Positions 19,331 to 27,682 of a stretch of 64,000 nucleotides of DNA are shown piece after piece. The notes under the pieces were generated by a model. It had not been told where the DNA came from. It did no database searches and worked only from the letters and a program-made list of their open reading frames with translations. Location of the stretch: positions 248,001 to 312,000 of the forward strand of contig CAYFPL010000003.1 of assembly GCA_964344935.1 (NCBI GenBank), in the 5' to 3' direction. This DNA is from GCA-2731375 sp964344935 (GTDB lineage Bacteria > Pseudomonadota > Alphaproteobacteria > GCA-2731375). Every line of letters begins with the position of its first letter. The stretch's first letter is position 1. A program made the translations under genes and the position numbers.

Positions 19331-19981
19331 CTACGAACGGTTCATGCAGGCAGCGACGATCCGTTCCGCCGCCTGAAACGCGGCCTCTATATCCATTTTT
19401 GTTGTATCGAGCAAGTGCGCATCGTCGGCCGCCGTCAGCGGGGAGGTCGCCCGTTCGCTGTCGCGGGCATCCCGTTTTGCCAGATCGGCCCGCACCACAT
19501 CCAGGCTGACATCCTCGCCGCGTGCCCGCAATTCGGCATGGCGCCGTGCTGCCCGGGCCTCGGCCGATGCCGTCACGAAAAGCTTCACATCCGCTTGCGG
19601 GCAAACCACGGTGCCGATATCACGGCCATCCAGCACCGCGCCGGCCGCGCCCCGGGGCGGTTGCTTGGCGAAATTCCGTTGATATTCCAACAGTGCGGCC
19701 CGCAATTCCGGCTGTGGCGCGACGACACTTGCCGCTTCGCCAGTCTGCTCTGCCCGCAGATCCGCATCCTCCAGATCCGCGGGGCTGATGGCGCGAGCCT
19801 GGGTCACCATGGCATTGACGTCGTCCAGGGCGTCGCCGGCGCGGAGCATGCGAAGCGCCACCGCCCTATATAATGCGCCCGTATCCAGGTAAGCGAAATC
19901 GAAATGGGCCGCCAATTGCCGGCCCAAGGTTCCTTTGCCGGCCGCCACGGGACCGTCGACGGCAACAACAATGCTACTCAT
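19331..19981 (-). CDS. cmk: Cytidylate kinase
   Basis: 216 residues. The P-loop DGPVAAGKGT is at residues 9-18 and the substrate segment YLDTGALYRAVA follows. DGRDIGTVV and the lid region around RRHAEL are conserved. Cmk phosphorylates CMP and dCMP, recycling pyrimidines and feeding DNA synthesis. It begins 5 bases after aroA, and the order aroA-cmk-rpsA is widely conserved in proteobacteria. Confidence 0.96.
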   Translation of the reverse strand: MSSIVVAVDGPVAAGKGTLGRQLAAHFDFAYLDTGALYRAVALRMLRAGDALDDVNAMVTQARAISPADLEDADLRAEQTGEAASVVAPQPELRAALLEYQRNFAKQPPRGAAGAVLDGRDIGTVVCPQADVKLFVTASAEARAARRHAELRARGEDVSLDVVRADLAKRDARDSERATSPLTAADDAHLLDTTKMDIEAAFQAAERIVAACMNRS

Positions 19982-19986
19982 TCCTT

Positions 19987-21330
19987 CTACACACCTTCTA
20001 TCTGACCACCCAGGTCCGCCATTAGATCGACGAAGCCCGGAAACGAGGTCTCGATCATCTCGCAGCCCTTGACCGTGACCGGGCCTTGGGCGCCCAGGCC
20101 ATAGACCAGGAACGACATGGCGATGCGGTGATCCATGTCGGTTTCTATTGCCGCATCGGCCAGGGCCGGCGCTGGGCCGGCGCCGCCTTCGACGATCATG
20201 CCGTCCTCGAGCTCCTCAACCGTGACACCCAGGCTCCGCAGGCCCTTGACCATGGCGGCAATGCGATCGCTTTCCTTGACCCGCAATTCGCCAATGCCCC
20301 GCATAACGGTGCGGCCGCCGGCGAAGGCGGCGATGGCTGCCAGGATGGGGTATTCATCGATCATCGCCGGGGCACGGTCGGGGGGTACCTCGATCCCTTG
20401 CAGGGGGCCTGCCTTGATATGCAGATCGGCGATGGCTTCACCCTGGTTCTGACGGCGATCGCTCTCCTCGATGACTGCACCCATATCGCGCAGCGTATCC
20501 AACAGGGCGGCACGCAGGGGGTTCAGCCCGACACCTTCGATGGTGATGTCCGAACCAGGAACGATCAATGCTGCCGCGATGGGAAAGGCGGCGGAAGAGG
20601 GATCACCTGGCACCTGTACGGTCTGGGGCCGCAACTCCGGCCGGCCGGTCAGGCTGATGCGCCGTTTGCCGCCTTCTTCCGCCGCCACAGTGACCTCGGC
20701 TCCGAAATGGCGCAACAGGTGCTCGGTATGATCTCGGCTGGGGCGGTCTTCGATCACCGTGGTGATGCCCGGGGTGTTCAGTCCGGCCAGCAGCACAGCC
20801 GATTTGATCTGGGCCGAGGCCACGGGCGTTTCATAGTCGATGGGCATCAGAGTATCGCGGCCCGATACTGTAACCGGCAGCCGCCCGCCCGGTGCGGCCT
20901 CGAAACGCGCGCCCATGCGCTCCAAGGGCGTGATCACCCGCTGCATGGGCCGGGAGCGTAGGGAGGCATCGCCGGTGAAGACAGAGGTCAGTCCGTGGGA
21001 GGCGGCCAAGCCCAGCAGCAGGCGCACGCCGGTACCCGAATTGCCCAGGTCGAGAACCTGGCCCGGGGCCATCAGGCCGCCGACGCCGACGCCGTTGACC
21101 CGCCAGGCGCCATCTTCACCCCGTTCTATGGTTGCGCCGAAGGCCCGCAGCGCCGCCGCCGTGGCCAGCACATCTTCACCTTCCAGCAGGCCATGGATGA
21201 CTGTTTCGCCCACGCACAAGGCACCAAGGATCAAGGACCTGTGCGAAATGGATTTATCGCCCGGTACAGCAATGTGGCCCCGCAGGCCCGATCGGTTGGG
21301 GTGGGCGGTCTGGGTGGTGGGGATGGGCAC
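19987..21330 (-). CDS. aroA: 3-phosphoshikimate 1-carboxyvinyltransferase (EPSP synthase)
   Basis: 447 residues if translation starts at the GTG at 21330, which has GAGGA about 8 bases upstream; the frame extends 99 bases further but without a good site. The shikimate-phosphate motif PGDKSISHRS, the PEP loop LGNSGTGVRLL and RIKESDR-like VKESDR are all present. The residue pattern GNSGT-A (class II-like) is a glyphosate-tolerant arrangement in some bacteria but this was not tested here. Catalyses the sixth step of the shikimate pathway. Confidence 0.96.
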   Translation of the reverse strand: MPIPTTQTAHPNRSGLRGHIAVPGDKSISHRSLILGALCVGETVIHGLLEGEDVLATAAALRAFGATIERGEDGAWRVNGVGVGGLMAPGQVLDLGNSGTGVRLLLGLAASHGLTSVFTGDASLRSRPMQRVITPLERMGARFEAAPGGRLPVTVSGRDTLMPIDYETPVASAQIKSAVLLAGLNTPGITTVIEDRPSRDHTEHLLRHFGAEVTVAAEEGGKRRISLTGRPELRPQTVQVPGDPSSAAFPIAAALIVPGSDITIEGVGLNPLRAALLDTLRDMGAVIEESDRRQNQGEAIADLHIKAGPLQGIEVPPDRAPAMIDEYPILAAIAAFAGGRTVMRGIGELRVKESDRIAAMVKGLRSLGVTVEELEDGMIVEGGAGPAPALADAAIETDMDHRIAMSFLVYGLGAQGPVTVKGCEMIETSFPGFVDLMADLGGQIEGV

Positions 21331-21543
21331 TGTTGGTCCTCGATGGCAGCGAAAGCCCAGGCCCCAAAGGGGCCGGGCGAACTGGCGCCTGCCTATCATA
21401 AAGTGTCCGCTATCGCCATATGCGGCCATGGTTTAATTGGATATTTACAAACGGCCCTTAATGCCTGTTGACAGAGGCATCGGATGTTCTCTATTGGGAT
21501 GCGCCGACCAGGATACGCGGCGGAAAGTTGGGAGATACTGCCA

Positions 21544-21906
21544 GTGGCCAAGCCGGAGTGGGGCGACAAACATCTTTGCCAGGGCTGTGGTGCCAAGTTC
21601 TATGACATGGGCCGAAGTCCCATCACGTGCCCGGCCTGCGAGGAACCCATCGCCGTTGCCGCGCCCGGCCGGACCCGGCGTGTGCGCAAGGAAGAGGCAA
21701 AGGACGATACGCCTGTTGCCGCTGCGAATGAGGCCGCTGCGGTGGACGATGAAGAGGATCTGCTGGGCGACGAGGTCGATGAACTGATCGAAGACGATGA
21801 AGAAGATGACGACGCCGCCATCGCGACCCTGACGGATGACGAAGACGACGATGATGACGTGCTGGCAGAGGCGGACATCGACAAGAGCAAGATCGTGGAT
21901 GAATAG
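21544..21906 (+). CDS. TIGR02300-family zinc-ribbon protein
   Basis: 120 residues from the GTG at 21544, preceded by GGGAGAT; the sequence from there (AKPEWGDKHLCQGCGAKFYD) is the family start. Two CxxC pairs, CQGC and CPAC, form a zinc ribbon in the first 40 residues. The rest is a disordered acidic tail with long Asp/Glu runs. The family is found mostly in alphaproteobacteria and has no known function. It is divergent from aroA, whose start is 213 bases away, and ends 125 bases before a tRNA gene. Confidence 0.85.
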   Translation: MAKPEWGDKHLCQGCGAKFYDMGRSPITCPACEEPIAVAAPGRTRRVRKEEAKDDTPVAAANEAAAVDDEEDLLGDEVDELIEDDEEDDDAAIATLTDDEDDDDDVLAEADIDKSKIVDE

Positions 21907-22031
21907 GCGGTTTGTGGGGTAGAATATTTTCCCTTCACCGTGAAGATTGTCCTTGAATTGCCGGCCGCCGGGCCCTAGTTTCCGCCGGTCGAAAATAGCG
22001 GTGCCCGGCATCTGTCGGAGCAATCCATTGT

Positions 22032-22107
<76 letters not shown>

Positions 22108-22490
22108 CCCCCTACTAGATTGGTAAGAACCAGCTAGCGCATCGAATTTGCGAAAGCTACCGACCGTGACAGGGCAACCCTGCGCGGCACGGAACCCTAA
22201 TAGATTTTATTCCAGGCTTGCGAAGTATCAACACCAGGCGCTGCCGATTGCACCGAATGGTACCTGTCGCGCCCCCGATTATTGATCCGTTTGGGCCAGG
22301 GCGTTTTGGCCGGCGAAATAGGTCGGTTTTGAAACGCCGGAAAGACGCATGCTGACAGTAATTGGCGACTGAATTGGTACATTTGCACCCTGTCACATTT
22401 GGCGTTTAGCACGCACTCCCGAGTTGCCGGAGCCGAGATATATGGAGACATATAGCCTGCGGCTTTTACACAGACGCAGGAAGAAAATTC
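22108..22490. other. 383-base stretch without a convincing gene
   Basis: Lower in GC than its surroundings. Open frames here translate to Arg- and Cys-rich sequence with no family look. It must contain the promoter of the next gene. An AGGAAG ribosome-binding site ends it. No att-like repeat, integrase or structured RNA was recognised. Confidence 0.4.
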
Positions 22491-22943
22491 ATGAGTGATT
22501 TTGGCTTTTTACGCAATATGCGCGTCATCCGTCATAAGCGCCGAAAAATCAGTATGGCTGGGTCAGATGAGTGGACCACATTTGACACCGCTTACGAGGC
22601 CTGGGACATGCTCGACGGTTCTGCAAGCATCGACAGAGTTTTTGGCGAGGTCAATGGAAAGCCCTTCGAAGGTGTCAGTGTCCGCACCTACGACAAGAGT
22701 AGCGATACGTGGACAATTTACTGGATGGACATTTGGAACTCGAATCTTAGGGAACAGGTAAAGGGCCGGTTTCAGTCTGGTGTTGGAACCTTTTATGGGA
22801 CGGAGGTGGACCGGGGGGTGACTTATCGAATGCGCTTCTTGTGGAAAGACATAACGGAGAAATCTGCGAGGTGGGAACAAGCGTATCAGCACCCAGAGAC
22901 CGGCGAATGGGAGACGAATTGGATCATGGAGTTTTCCCGATAG
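22491..22943 (+). CDS. Conserved hypothetical protein (DUF1579-like lipocalin-type fold)
   Basis: 150 residues with ATG at 22491 and AGGAAGA at a good distance. The pattern is that of a small conserved family: a GSDEWTTFD strand, a VFGEVNGKPFEGVSVRTYD segment, WTIYWMDIW, then FQSGVGTFYG and a RWEQAY end, which looks like an up-and-down beta barrel. Function unknown; such proteins often bind or sense small hydrophobic molecules, but nothing here shows it. No signal peptide. It stands alone between the tRNA and the following minus-strand genes. Confidence 0.6.
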   Translation: MSDFGFLRNMRVIRHKRRKISMAGSDEWTTFDTAYEAWDMLDGSASIDRVFGEVNGKPFEGVSVRTYDKSSDTWTIYWMDIWNSNLREQVKGRFQSGVGTFYGTEVDRGVTYRMRFLWKDITEKSARWEQAYQHPETGEWETNWIMEFSR

Positions 22944-23103
22944 GATACGCCAGACCCTAGCAATAGTTAGGAATTCGCCGGGACATCCGTCGCGAGAATT
23001 GCTTCTGAATCGTCTCAGTGGATTGCATTTTGAAGCCGGGCAATTGCCTTACTGAATGCCCCACGCTGCGAATAGCGCCCATAGGCTGATGCCAATAGAC
23101 GGC

Positions 23104-23277
23104 CTATTCACCGTCAAGGCGCCAAACAAGGATGGCGGTAACGATTACCCCAACCAGGGCGACAGCGGTGGCGAAACAAAAGGCCATGAAGGCCAGGTTC
23201 GCGATGGTCGAACCGACGCCCATGACACCAATGAATGCCAATACCGCGATGAACGCGCAGACGCCAAGCATCGTCAT
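23104..23277 (-). CDS. Small two-helix membrane protein
   Basis: 57 residues from the ATG at 23277, preceded by GGAAGCG; an upstream ATG at 23340 is possible. Two hydrophobic stretches (about residues 3-24 and 28-52) contain small residues, and the layout loosely resembles DUF1328/UPF0391 stress-linked membrane peptides. The opposite strand is also open but translates to a charged, His- and Asn-rich sequence that looks like a shadow. Function unknown. Confidence 0.45.
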   Translation of the reverse strand: MTMLGVCAFIAVLAFIGVMGVGSTIANLAFMAFCFATAVALVGVIVTAILVWRLDGE

Positions 23278-23486
23278 AAATCGACGCTTCCAGCTACGAT
23301 AGGTCCGAATTCGAACTTTCGCCGCGACGAGGGGTGCCATCAGCGTGCACCATGTGTGAATAGGATTGGACCGGCGATCAACATATACGACCTCATTTTT
23401 TGGTCGTACCCTAACTTATTCAAAGGCTACGCGCCAGAATAGCTTTCATTTGCAATCGTTACGCAATCGTATGGCGTATGGGCATT

Positions 23487-23897
23487 TTAGTCCCATCCGT
23501 CGAATGCGCCGCTCATCTCGGGCGGCAGTCCGAGCCATGAGACCGCCTCATTGATAATCAAGAACGTCCTCGCCTCTGTCCGGGACGGGCTGGCGAAGGC
23601 AGCGATCATCTGAAGCTGCGCGAAATCGAATTCGCCCCTGGCCAGCAGGGCAAGTTGGCGATCGCCTTCGTTGTCGTCACGCGCCGAAATCAACTCCGCC
23701 GTCACGCCTTTGATATCGCCGGCGTCGGCGTCATATTTGGCGCCGCGCAAATCGACCAAACGGTTCAGCCCCGGCCGGTAATCGGGATCCTGTGCCAAGC
23801 CGTCATTGAAGGCGATCGTGTCGAGAGCAGTTAAGGCGCCGCGGCATTTGATGAATATGCAGCCATTCTTGGGATCGATCTTATATGCGGTTGTCAT
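23487..23897 (-). CDS. SpoIIAA/STAS-like hypothetical protein
   Basis: 136 residues from the ATG at 23897; GGGAAAG lies upstream. Repeating strand-helix units (YKIDPKNGCIFIKCRG, GLNRLVDLRGA, AVSWLGLP at the end) match the pattern of small SpoIIAA-like proteins, often found as orphan cytoplasmic genes in marine alphaproteobacteria. No active-site motif can be assigned. It has an AT-rich upstream region (23,940-24,000) that could be its promoter. Confidence 0.5.
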   Translation of the reverse strand: MTTAYKIDPKNGCIFIKCRGALTALDTIAFNDGLAQDPDYRPGLNRLVDLRGAKYDADAGDIKGVTAELISARDDNEGDRQLALLARGEFDFAQLQMIAAFASPSRTEARTFLIINEAVSWLGLPPEMSGAFDGWD

Positions 23898-24280
23898 CAC
23901 GTACTTTCCCACATGCTCACTAGGTTGCCGTAGGGCGTATACGGTTACGCACGATATAATTTATACTATTAACAACTAAAAAGAGTATTAACGCCGCCCA
24001 GCCAGCCTCTAATTGGCTCCATGGTTATTCAATTCTCTCTAATATTGCTTCGCCATAAACCTTGAATGTGATTTCATTGCTGGGCCATAGGCAATGCCGT
24101 CGGAACCGCTTCGGAAACTCTGGGAAGCCTGGACAGGCTCGAAGCCGGGGAGATCCGCGCCAGTCTCAACGTAGTGACCTGGCCGAAATCCTTGCCAAAT
24201 TGAACGCCGGTATCCGTTTCGAGGAAAGTTAGTCTATCGCTGAATGGCTGCCCGTGGCGCCAACGGATCGGCCCTTCAGA
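23898..24280. other. 383-base non-coding stretch with an AT-rich core
   Basis: Between about 23,945 and 24,000 the sequence is AT-rich, with TATAAT-like tracts and two ATTAAC copies 19 bases apart (23,968 and 23,987). The rest holds a broken reading frame, listed separately. No complete gene seen. Confidence 0.4.
24090..24232 (+). pseudogene. Possible frameshifted gene remnant
   Basis: Frame 24090 reads GNAVGTASETLGSLDRLEAG and continues to a stop after 37 codons. A second frame beginning near 24173 continues as SDLAEILAKLNAGIRFEES and stops at 24232. Each has the helix-like composition of a real protein, and together they would make one short alpha-helical domain if a shift of two bases were corrected. 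Neither has a start codon with a ribosome-binding site. It may be decay or chance. Confidence 0.25.
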
Positions 24281-24427
24281 TCACTCCGCATACCAGGCAG
24301 CCCGCCACAGCACCGCGACGGCGATAATTGCCAGTGGGAGAAGGACGACACTGCAGCCGCCCAATAGGCCTTTGATCACCTCTTTTTTTGAGAGGGGTGG
24401 CTGGTTGTGTCCGCTTGGCTGGTTCAT
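24281..24427 (-). CDS. 48-residue single-pass membrane protein
   Basis: ATG at 24427, preceded by GAGAGCGG; shorter than usual gene-finder limits. The N-terminal half is polar and Lys/Gln-rich (NQPSGHNQPPLSKKEV), then one helix of about 20 hydrophobic residues, then a Trp-rich WRAAWYAE end. It begins 21 bases after the stop of the SDR on the same strand, so they are probably co-transcribed. Function unknown. Confidence 0.5.
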   Translation of the reverse strand: MNQPSGHNQPPLSKKEVIKGLLGGCSVVLLPLAIIAVAVLWRAAWYAE

Positions 24428-24448
24428 GTCCGCTCTCGGCGCGCCCGG

Positions 24449-25180
24449 CTAGAGGGAGCAATAGCCGCCGTCGACGGGGATGGTGACGCCGGTAATGAAA
24501 CTGGCCGCATCGTTCGAGGCCAGGAACAGCGCGGTGCCGGCCATCTCGTCAGGCCGGCCCCAGCGGTCCATGGGCGTGCGCGCGATAATCGGGTCGGCCA
24601 GGTTGGGATCGGACTGCACCGGCACCGTCAGCTTGGTATCGATCCAGCCGGGCGCAATAGCGTTGACCCGGACGCCATCCCTGGCCCAAAGAGCGCCAAG
24701 GGTCTTGGTCATCTGCAAAATGGCGGATTTCGAGGCGCCGTACCCCGGCACCCGGGGCGAGCCGAAATAGGAGGTCATTGAGGCGATATTTATGATGGAG
24801 CCGCTCGCCGCCTTCAGGGCCGGTTGCAGGCGGTGCGAGAGGCGGTAAACCGCGTTCAGGTTGATATCGATGGTGGCCTCGAAGTTTTCCGGCTTCAGCG
24901 CCTCTTCGCCGCGGAACGTGGTGCCGGCATTGTTGACCAGCACGTCCAGGCGCTCGAACCGCGCGGCAAGGGCTTCCACCGCATCTACGTCCAGCATGTT
25001 GACGCCCTGATAGTCGAAAGCGGAAAGATCGTCGGGATAGCCGCCAGGTTCGGCGGCGGTGCCCGTTATCGTTACATGGGCGCCGGCAGCAAGAAAACCC
25101 TGGGCGATGGCCAGGCCAATGCCGGAAGATCCGCCGGTTACCAAGGCCGTTTTACCCGAAAAATCAAACGTCGCGCTCAT
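24449..25180 (-). CDS. SDR-family oxidoreductase
   Basis: 243 residues from the ATG at 25180, with AGGA-type sequence upstream; the longer frame is intergenic. Motifs of a classical SDR are complete: TGGSSGIG at about 15-22, VNNAG, catalytic Ser in NIASMTSY, YGASK for the Tyr-Lys pair, and FITGVTIPVDGG near the end. It reduces or oxidises a carbonyl/alcohol with NAD(P)H; the substrate cannot be read from sequence. It is divergent from the secreted-protein genes, sharing a 213-base control region with twin operators. Confidence 0.85.
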   Translation of the reverse strand: MSATFDFSGKTALVTGGSSGIGLAIAQGFLAAGAHVTITGTAAEPGGYPDDLSAFDYQGVNMLDVDAVEALAARFERLDVLVNNAGTTFRGEEALKPENFEATIDINLNAVYRLSHRLQPALKAASGSIINIASMTSYFGSPRVPGYGASKSAILQMTKTLGALWARDGVRVNAIAPGWIDTKLTVPVQSDPNLADPIIARTPMDRWGRPDEMAGTALFLASNDAASFITGVTIPVDGGYCSL

Positions 25181-25299
25181 GAAACCTATTCCTGTCCTCA
25201 GTTGAATTGGCGGCCGCCATATTGTGCCGGTCACTCTCGATAACACCACGGGCCTGGATCGGCAAATGGCGATGCGGGTGACGCCAATAGGAACCTTTA

Positions 25300-25366
25300 T
25301 TGAGCATCGTTCAAAATATTTCTTGACGTGCGATTTTCGGAAGCCAATATAATGAACGTCGTTCAA
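25300..25366. promoter_or_regulatory. Twin operator-like repeats flanking a promoter
   Basis: TTGAGCATCGTTCAA (25300-25314) and ATGAACGTCGTTCAA (25352-25366) match at 12 of 15 positions; the second contains the perfect dyad TGAAC-GTC-GTTCA. Their centres are 52 bases apart, about five helical turns. Between them lies TTGACG (25323) and a consensus TATAAT (25348), spacer 19, reading rightward, and the downstream copy overlaps the -10 box. Size and symmetry are typical of TetR-type repressor sites. No regulator gene is adjacent. Confidence 0.55.
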
Positions 25367-25393
25367 TTAAGCTGCCAACTTAGGGAGACGAGA

Positions 25394-25849
25394 ATGTTCA
25401 GATCAATTTTCACATCCTGCAAAGCGCTGTTGCTGGCATCAGCCATGATCGCGGTGCCCGCGGCCGCGAACGCGGCCAGTGTGAGCGGTAGTACCGCCAT
25501 CGCCTCGGTTGCCGTGGCCGGCTCCGCCGCATCGGTCGCGCCGTGGAATGGGCATGAGTTGGAAGATCTGTCGATGCTGCCCGCAACAGCGTCGTTGGTC
25601 ACGGTGGTGGCGATGCACTCCACAATTCAAGGCAGCCTTGCTGTCGTCGAGTTTACCGTCGATGGCTCGAAAAAGGTGGCCAAACTGGTTTTTGAGGGTC
25701 TCGAAAAGGGTGCATTGAGCGTAGGACAGCAAATCAGGATCGTCACCACGGCTTCGGGCCAGGTGCTTACGAGCATGGGCGAGGTATTGGCTTTCCTGCC
25801 CAATCAAGAACCCTGGGGCACTTGGCATAACGAAAGGCTGTGGCCATGA
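25394..25849 (+). CDS. Secreted hypothetical protein, partner of DUF2145 gene
   Basis: 151 residues from the ATG at 25394, preceded by AGGGAGACGAG. A clear signal peptide (basic start, hydrophobic core to about residue 22, cleavage after AAANA) sends it to the periplasm. The mature part is Ala/Ser/Val-rich at first, then a beta-rich domain (GSLAVVEFTVDG, VGQQIRIVTTASGQ). Not recognised as a named family, but it overlaps the DUF2145 gene by 4 bases (ATGA), so the two are translationally coupled and probably act together. Confidence 0.6.
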   Translation: MFRSIFTSCKALLLASAMIAVPAAANAASVSGSTAIASVAVAGSAASVAPWNGHELEDLSMLPATASLVTVVAMHSTIQGSLAVVEFTVDGSKKVAKLVFEGLEKGALSVGQQIRIVTTASGQVLTSMGEVLAFLPNQEPWGTWHNERLWP

Positions 25850-26664
25850 CGAGGCAGAGACGGGCGCACTTCTTTGGCGGGGTTTTCTTGTCGATATTGC
25901 TGGTATTCGTGTCTGTCGTGCCGGCGACGGCGGGACAAAGCTGCCGGCAAAAGGCGCCTTCGGTCGCCATGGTCACTTCGGCGGCCGTGGCGGCCAAGGC
26001 CACATACCAGGCGCTGGAGAAAAGCGGTGCCCAGGTGGCCATCGTCGGCCGGATCGGCGCCGATGTCTCCAAGCACGGACTGCGATACACGCATGCGGCG
26101 TTTGCAATGCGAAATCACCCCAAGGGCCGTTGGTTATTGCGGCATCAACTGAACATATGTGCCACTGACAGCTCCGTGATTTTCGACCAGGCCCTATTGA
26201 ACTTCTTTCTCGACGATCCCTTTGCCTATGACGCCCTTGTGGTCATTCCAAAGCCCAGGCTTGCACAAAGGCTTGAAGCGGTGGTGCTGTCGCCGACGGC
26301 CCGCGCGTTGCACACCAGCGATTACAGCATGATCGCCCATCCCTTTAGCACACGGTATCAGAATTCCAACCAATGGCTGTTGGAACTGATCGCCGCCGCG
26401 GAAGCGCCTGTCGGCGGCGTGACGAGCCGTACGGAGGCCCAGGCCCATCTTCGTCACGCCGGCTTTCGACCTTCGCGCATTTCGCTTTCTGGCTTCGAGG
26501 TACTCGGTGCCTCGCTGTTCCGCGCCAATATCCGATTTGGCGATCATGATGCGTCGGCACAGCAGTCAGGCCGTTACGAAGTCGTCAGCGTAGAATCGGT
26601 GCGGGACTATTTGGCGGCGCGGGGGCAGCTTCGGGAGGAATTCGTGGTCCGGCATACCCGATAA
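25846..26664 (+). CDS. DUF2145 family protein
   Basis: 272 residues from the ATG at 25846, overlapping the upstream stop. A signal peptide of about 25 residues ends near PATAG. The conserved family pattern is present: RIGADVSKHGLRYTHAAFA, HPKGRWLLRHQLN, ALLNFFLDDPFAYDA, and HPFSTRYQNSNQWLLE. The His and the QNSNQW segment suggest a papain-like/NlpC-type fold, with Cys in NICATDSS, but catalytic roles are inference only. Secreted or periplasmic; the function of DUF2145 is not known. Confidence 0.75.
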   Translation: MTRQRRAHFFGGVFLSILLVFVSVVPATAGQSCRQKAPSVAMVTSAAVAAKATYQALEKSGAQVAIVGRIGADVSKHGLRYTHAAFAMRNHPKGRWLLRHQLNICATDSSVIFDQALLNFFLDDPFAYDALVVIPKPRLAQRLEAVVLSPTARALHTSDYSMIAHPFSTRYQNSNQWLLELIAAAEAPVGGVTSRTEAQAHLRHAGFRPSRISLSGFEVLGASLFRANIRFGDHDASAQQSGRYEVVSVESVRDYLAARGQLREEFVVRHTR

Positions 26665-26775
26665 GATCCTTTTTCGGACAGGATAATCGGCGGCGGCAAG
26701 TCAGATACATGGATTGAATACACCAGAATCCGGTTACAATTTCAGCCGACAACATCTGCCAGATTGGAGAGCCTG

Positions 26776-27660
26776 ATGATCCCACGCTCCAAGATTTGCA
26801 TGATGGCATTCAGCGGTGCCGTGCTCGCGCTTGCCGCCTGCCAGTCGACGAGCGAACGACTGGCGGACTTGAGCGCGGAGACAGATAAATTACGGCCGCC
26901 CCAAGTCAGTGAGCTCCCGGGAGGCTCTGCTTTTGTCAGCCTGGAAACGCGGAAAGGCATTTCGCAGCAATTCGCCTTGATCAAGACCGAGGATGCAGTC
27001 GCGAATGTGCTCCTGTTTGCCGGCGGGCGCGGCGTCATCAAGTTGACACCGTTAACAGGTTCCCGGCCGATCATTCGTCGGTTGCGGGGCAATTTTCTGA
27101 TCCGCTCCCAGGAACTGTTTCTGTTGAACGATTTAAACGTGGTGCTCGTCGATGCCCCATCCGACCGGCAGTACGCAAACGGCATGCATGGCGGGTTTCG
27201 GAACTCGGCCGATCATGTCCGGGATGTGGAAGGCATCATCAACTACGTACGAGAGCGTACGAAGCTGCCAGTGTGGCTGGTCGGCACGAGCCGCGGGACG
27301 GAGTCCGCGGCATTCATCGCGATTCACAGCCGGGAGCCTCTGGACGGCGTGGTCCTTACCTCACCCATTTCGGTTACAAGCAGCAATGGGAGAGATATCA
27401 ACACCTATGATCTGGCGAAAATCGAGGTGCCGGTTCAGGTGGTTTTCCACCGCAATGATGGCTGCAGCGTTACGCCGCCCTGGGGTGCAAAGGCGATCGC
27501 ACGATCTTTGCCCAATGCGGCGAAAGTCCATGTGGCTGAATTCGAGGGCGGTGGCCCCGCCATATCGAGCCCGTGCAACGCAAAATCCGAACACGGATTT
27601 CTCTATATCGAGGATCAGGTTGTCGCCTCCATCGCCGCTTTCATCAAGGGCGAACTTTAG
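26776..27660 (+). CDS. Lipoprotein with alpha/beta-hydrolase fold
   Basis: 294 residues from the ATG at 26776, preceded by GGAGAG. The lipobox LALAAC ends a short signal peptide, so the protein is probably a lipid-anchored envelope protein. The nucleophile elbow is GTSRG in WLVGTSRGTES, a strand AVVLLFAGG-like region precedes it, and the acid and His may be in HRNDGCS and KSEHGFLY. Hydrolase activity is likely but the substrate is unknown. It follows the DUF2145 gene by 111 bases on the same strand. Confidence 0.65.
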   Translation: MIPRSKICMMAFSGAVLALAACQSTSERLADLSAETDKLRPPQVSELPGGSAFVSLETRKGISQQFALIKTEDAVANVLLFAGGRGVIKLTPLTGSRPIIRRLRGNFLIRSQELFLLNDLNVVLVDAPSDRQYANGMHGGFRNSADHVRDVEGIINYVRERTKLPVWLVGTSRGTESAAFIAIHSREPLDGVVLTSPISVTSSNGRDINTYDLAKIEVPVQVVFHRNDGCSVTPPWGAKAIARSLPNAAKVHVAEFEGGGPAISSPCNAKSEHGFLYIEDQVVASIAAFIKGEL

Positions 27661-27682
27661 GCAGCGATTAGAACAGGTCGCG

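Noticed and set aside
21933..21945. CTTCAC-C-GTGAAG palindrome before tRNA-Ala
   Set aside because: Perfect but only 13 bases, no regulator or promoter element aligned to it; left as chance.
22108..22490. tRNA-Ala attachment site
   Set aside because: No copy of the tRNA 3' end was seen in the window and no integrase is present, so an att site is not supported.
23056..23442. 128-residue plus-strand frame overlapping the small membrane protein
   Set aside because: Rich in Asn, His and Asp without hydrophobic or domain pattern, and the opposite strand reads as a two-helix membrane peptide.
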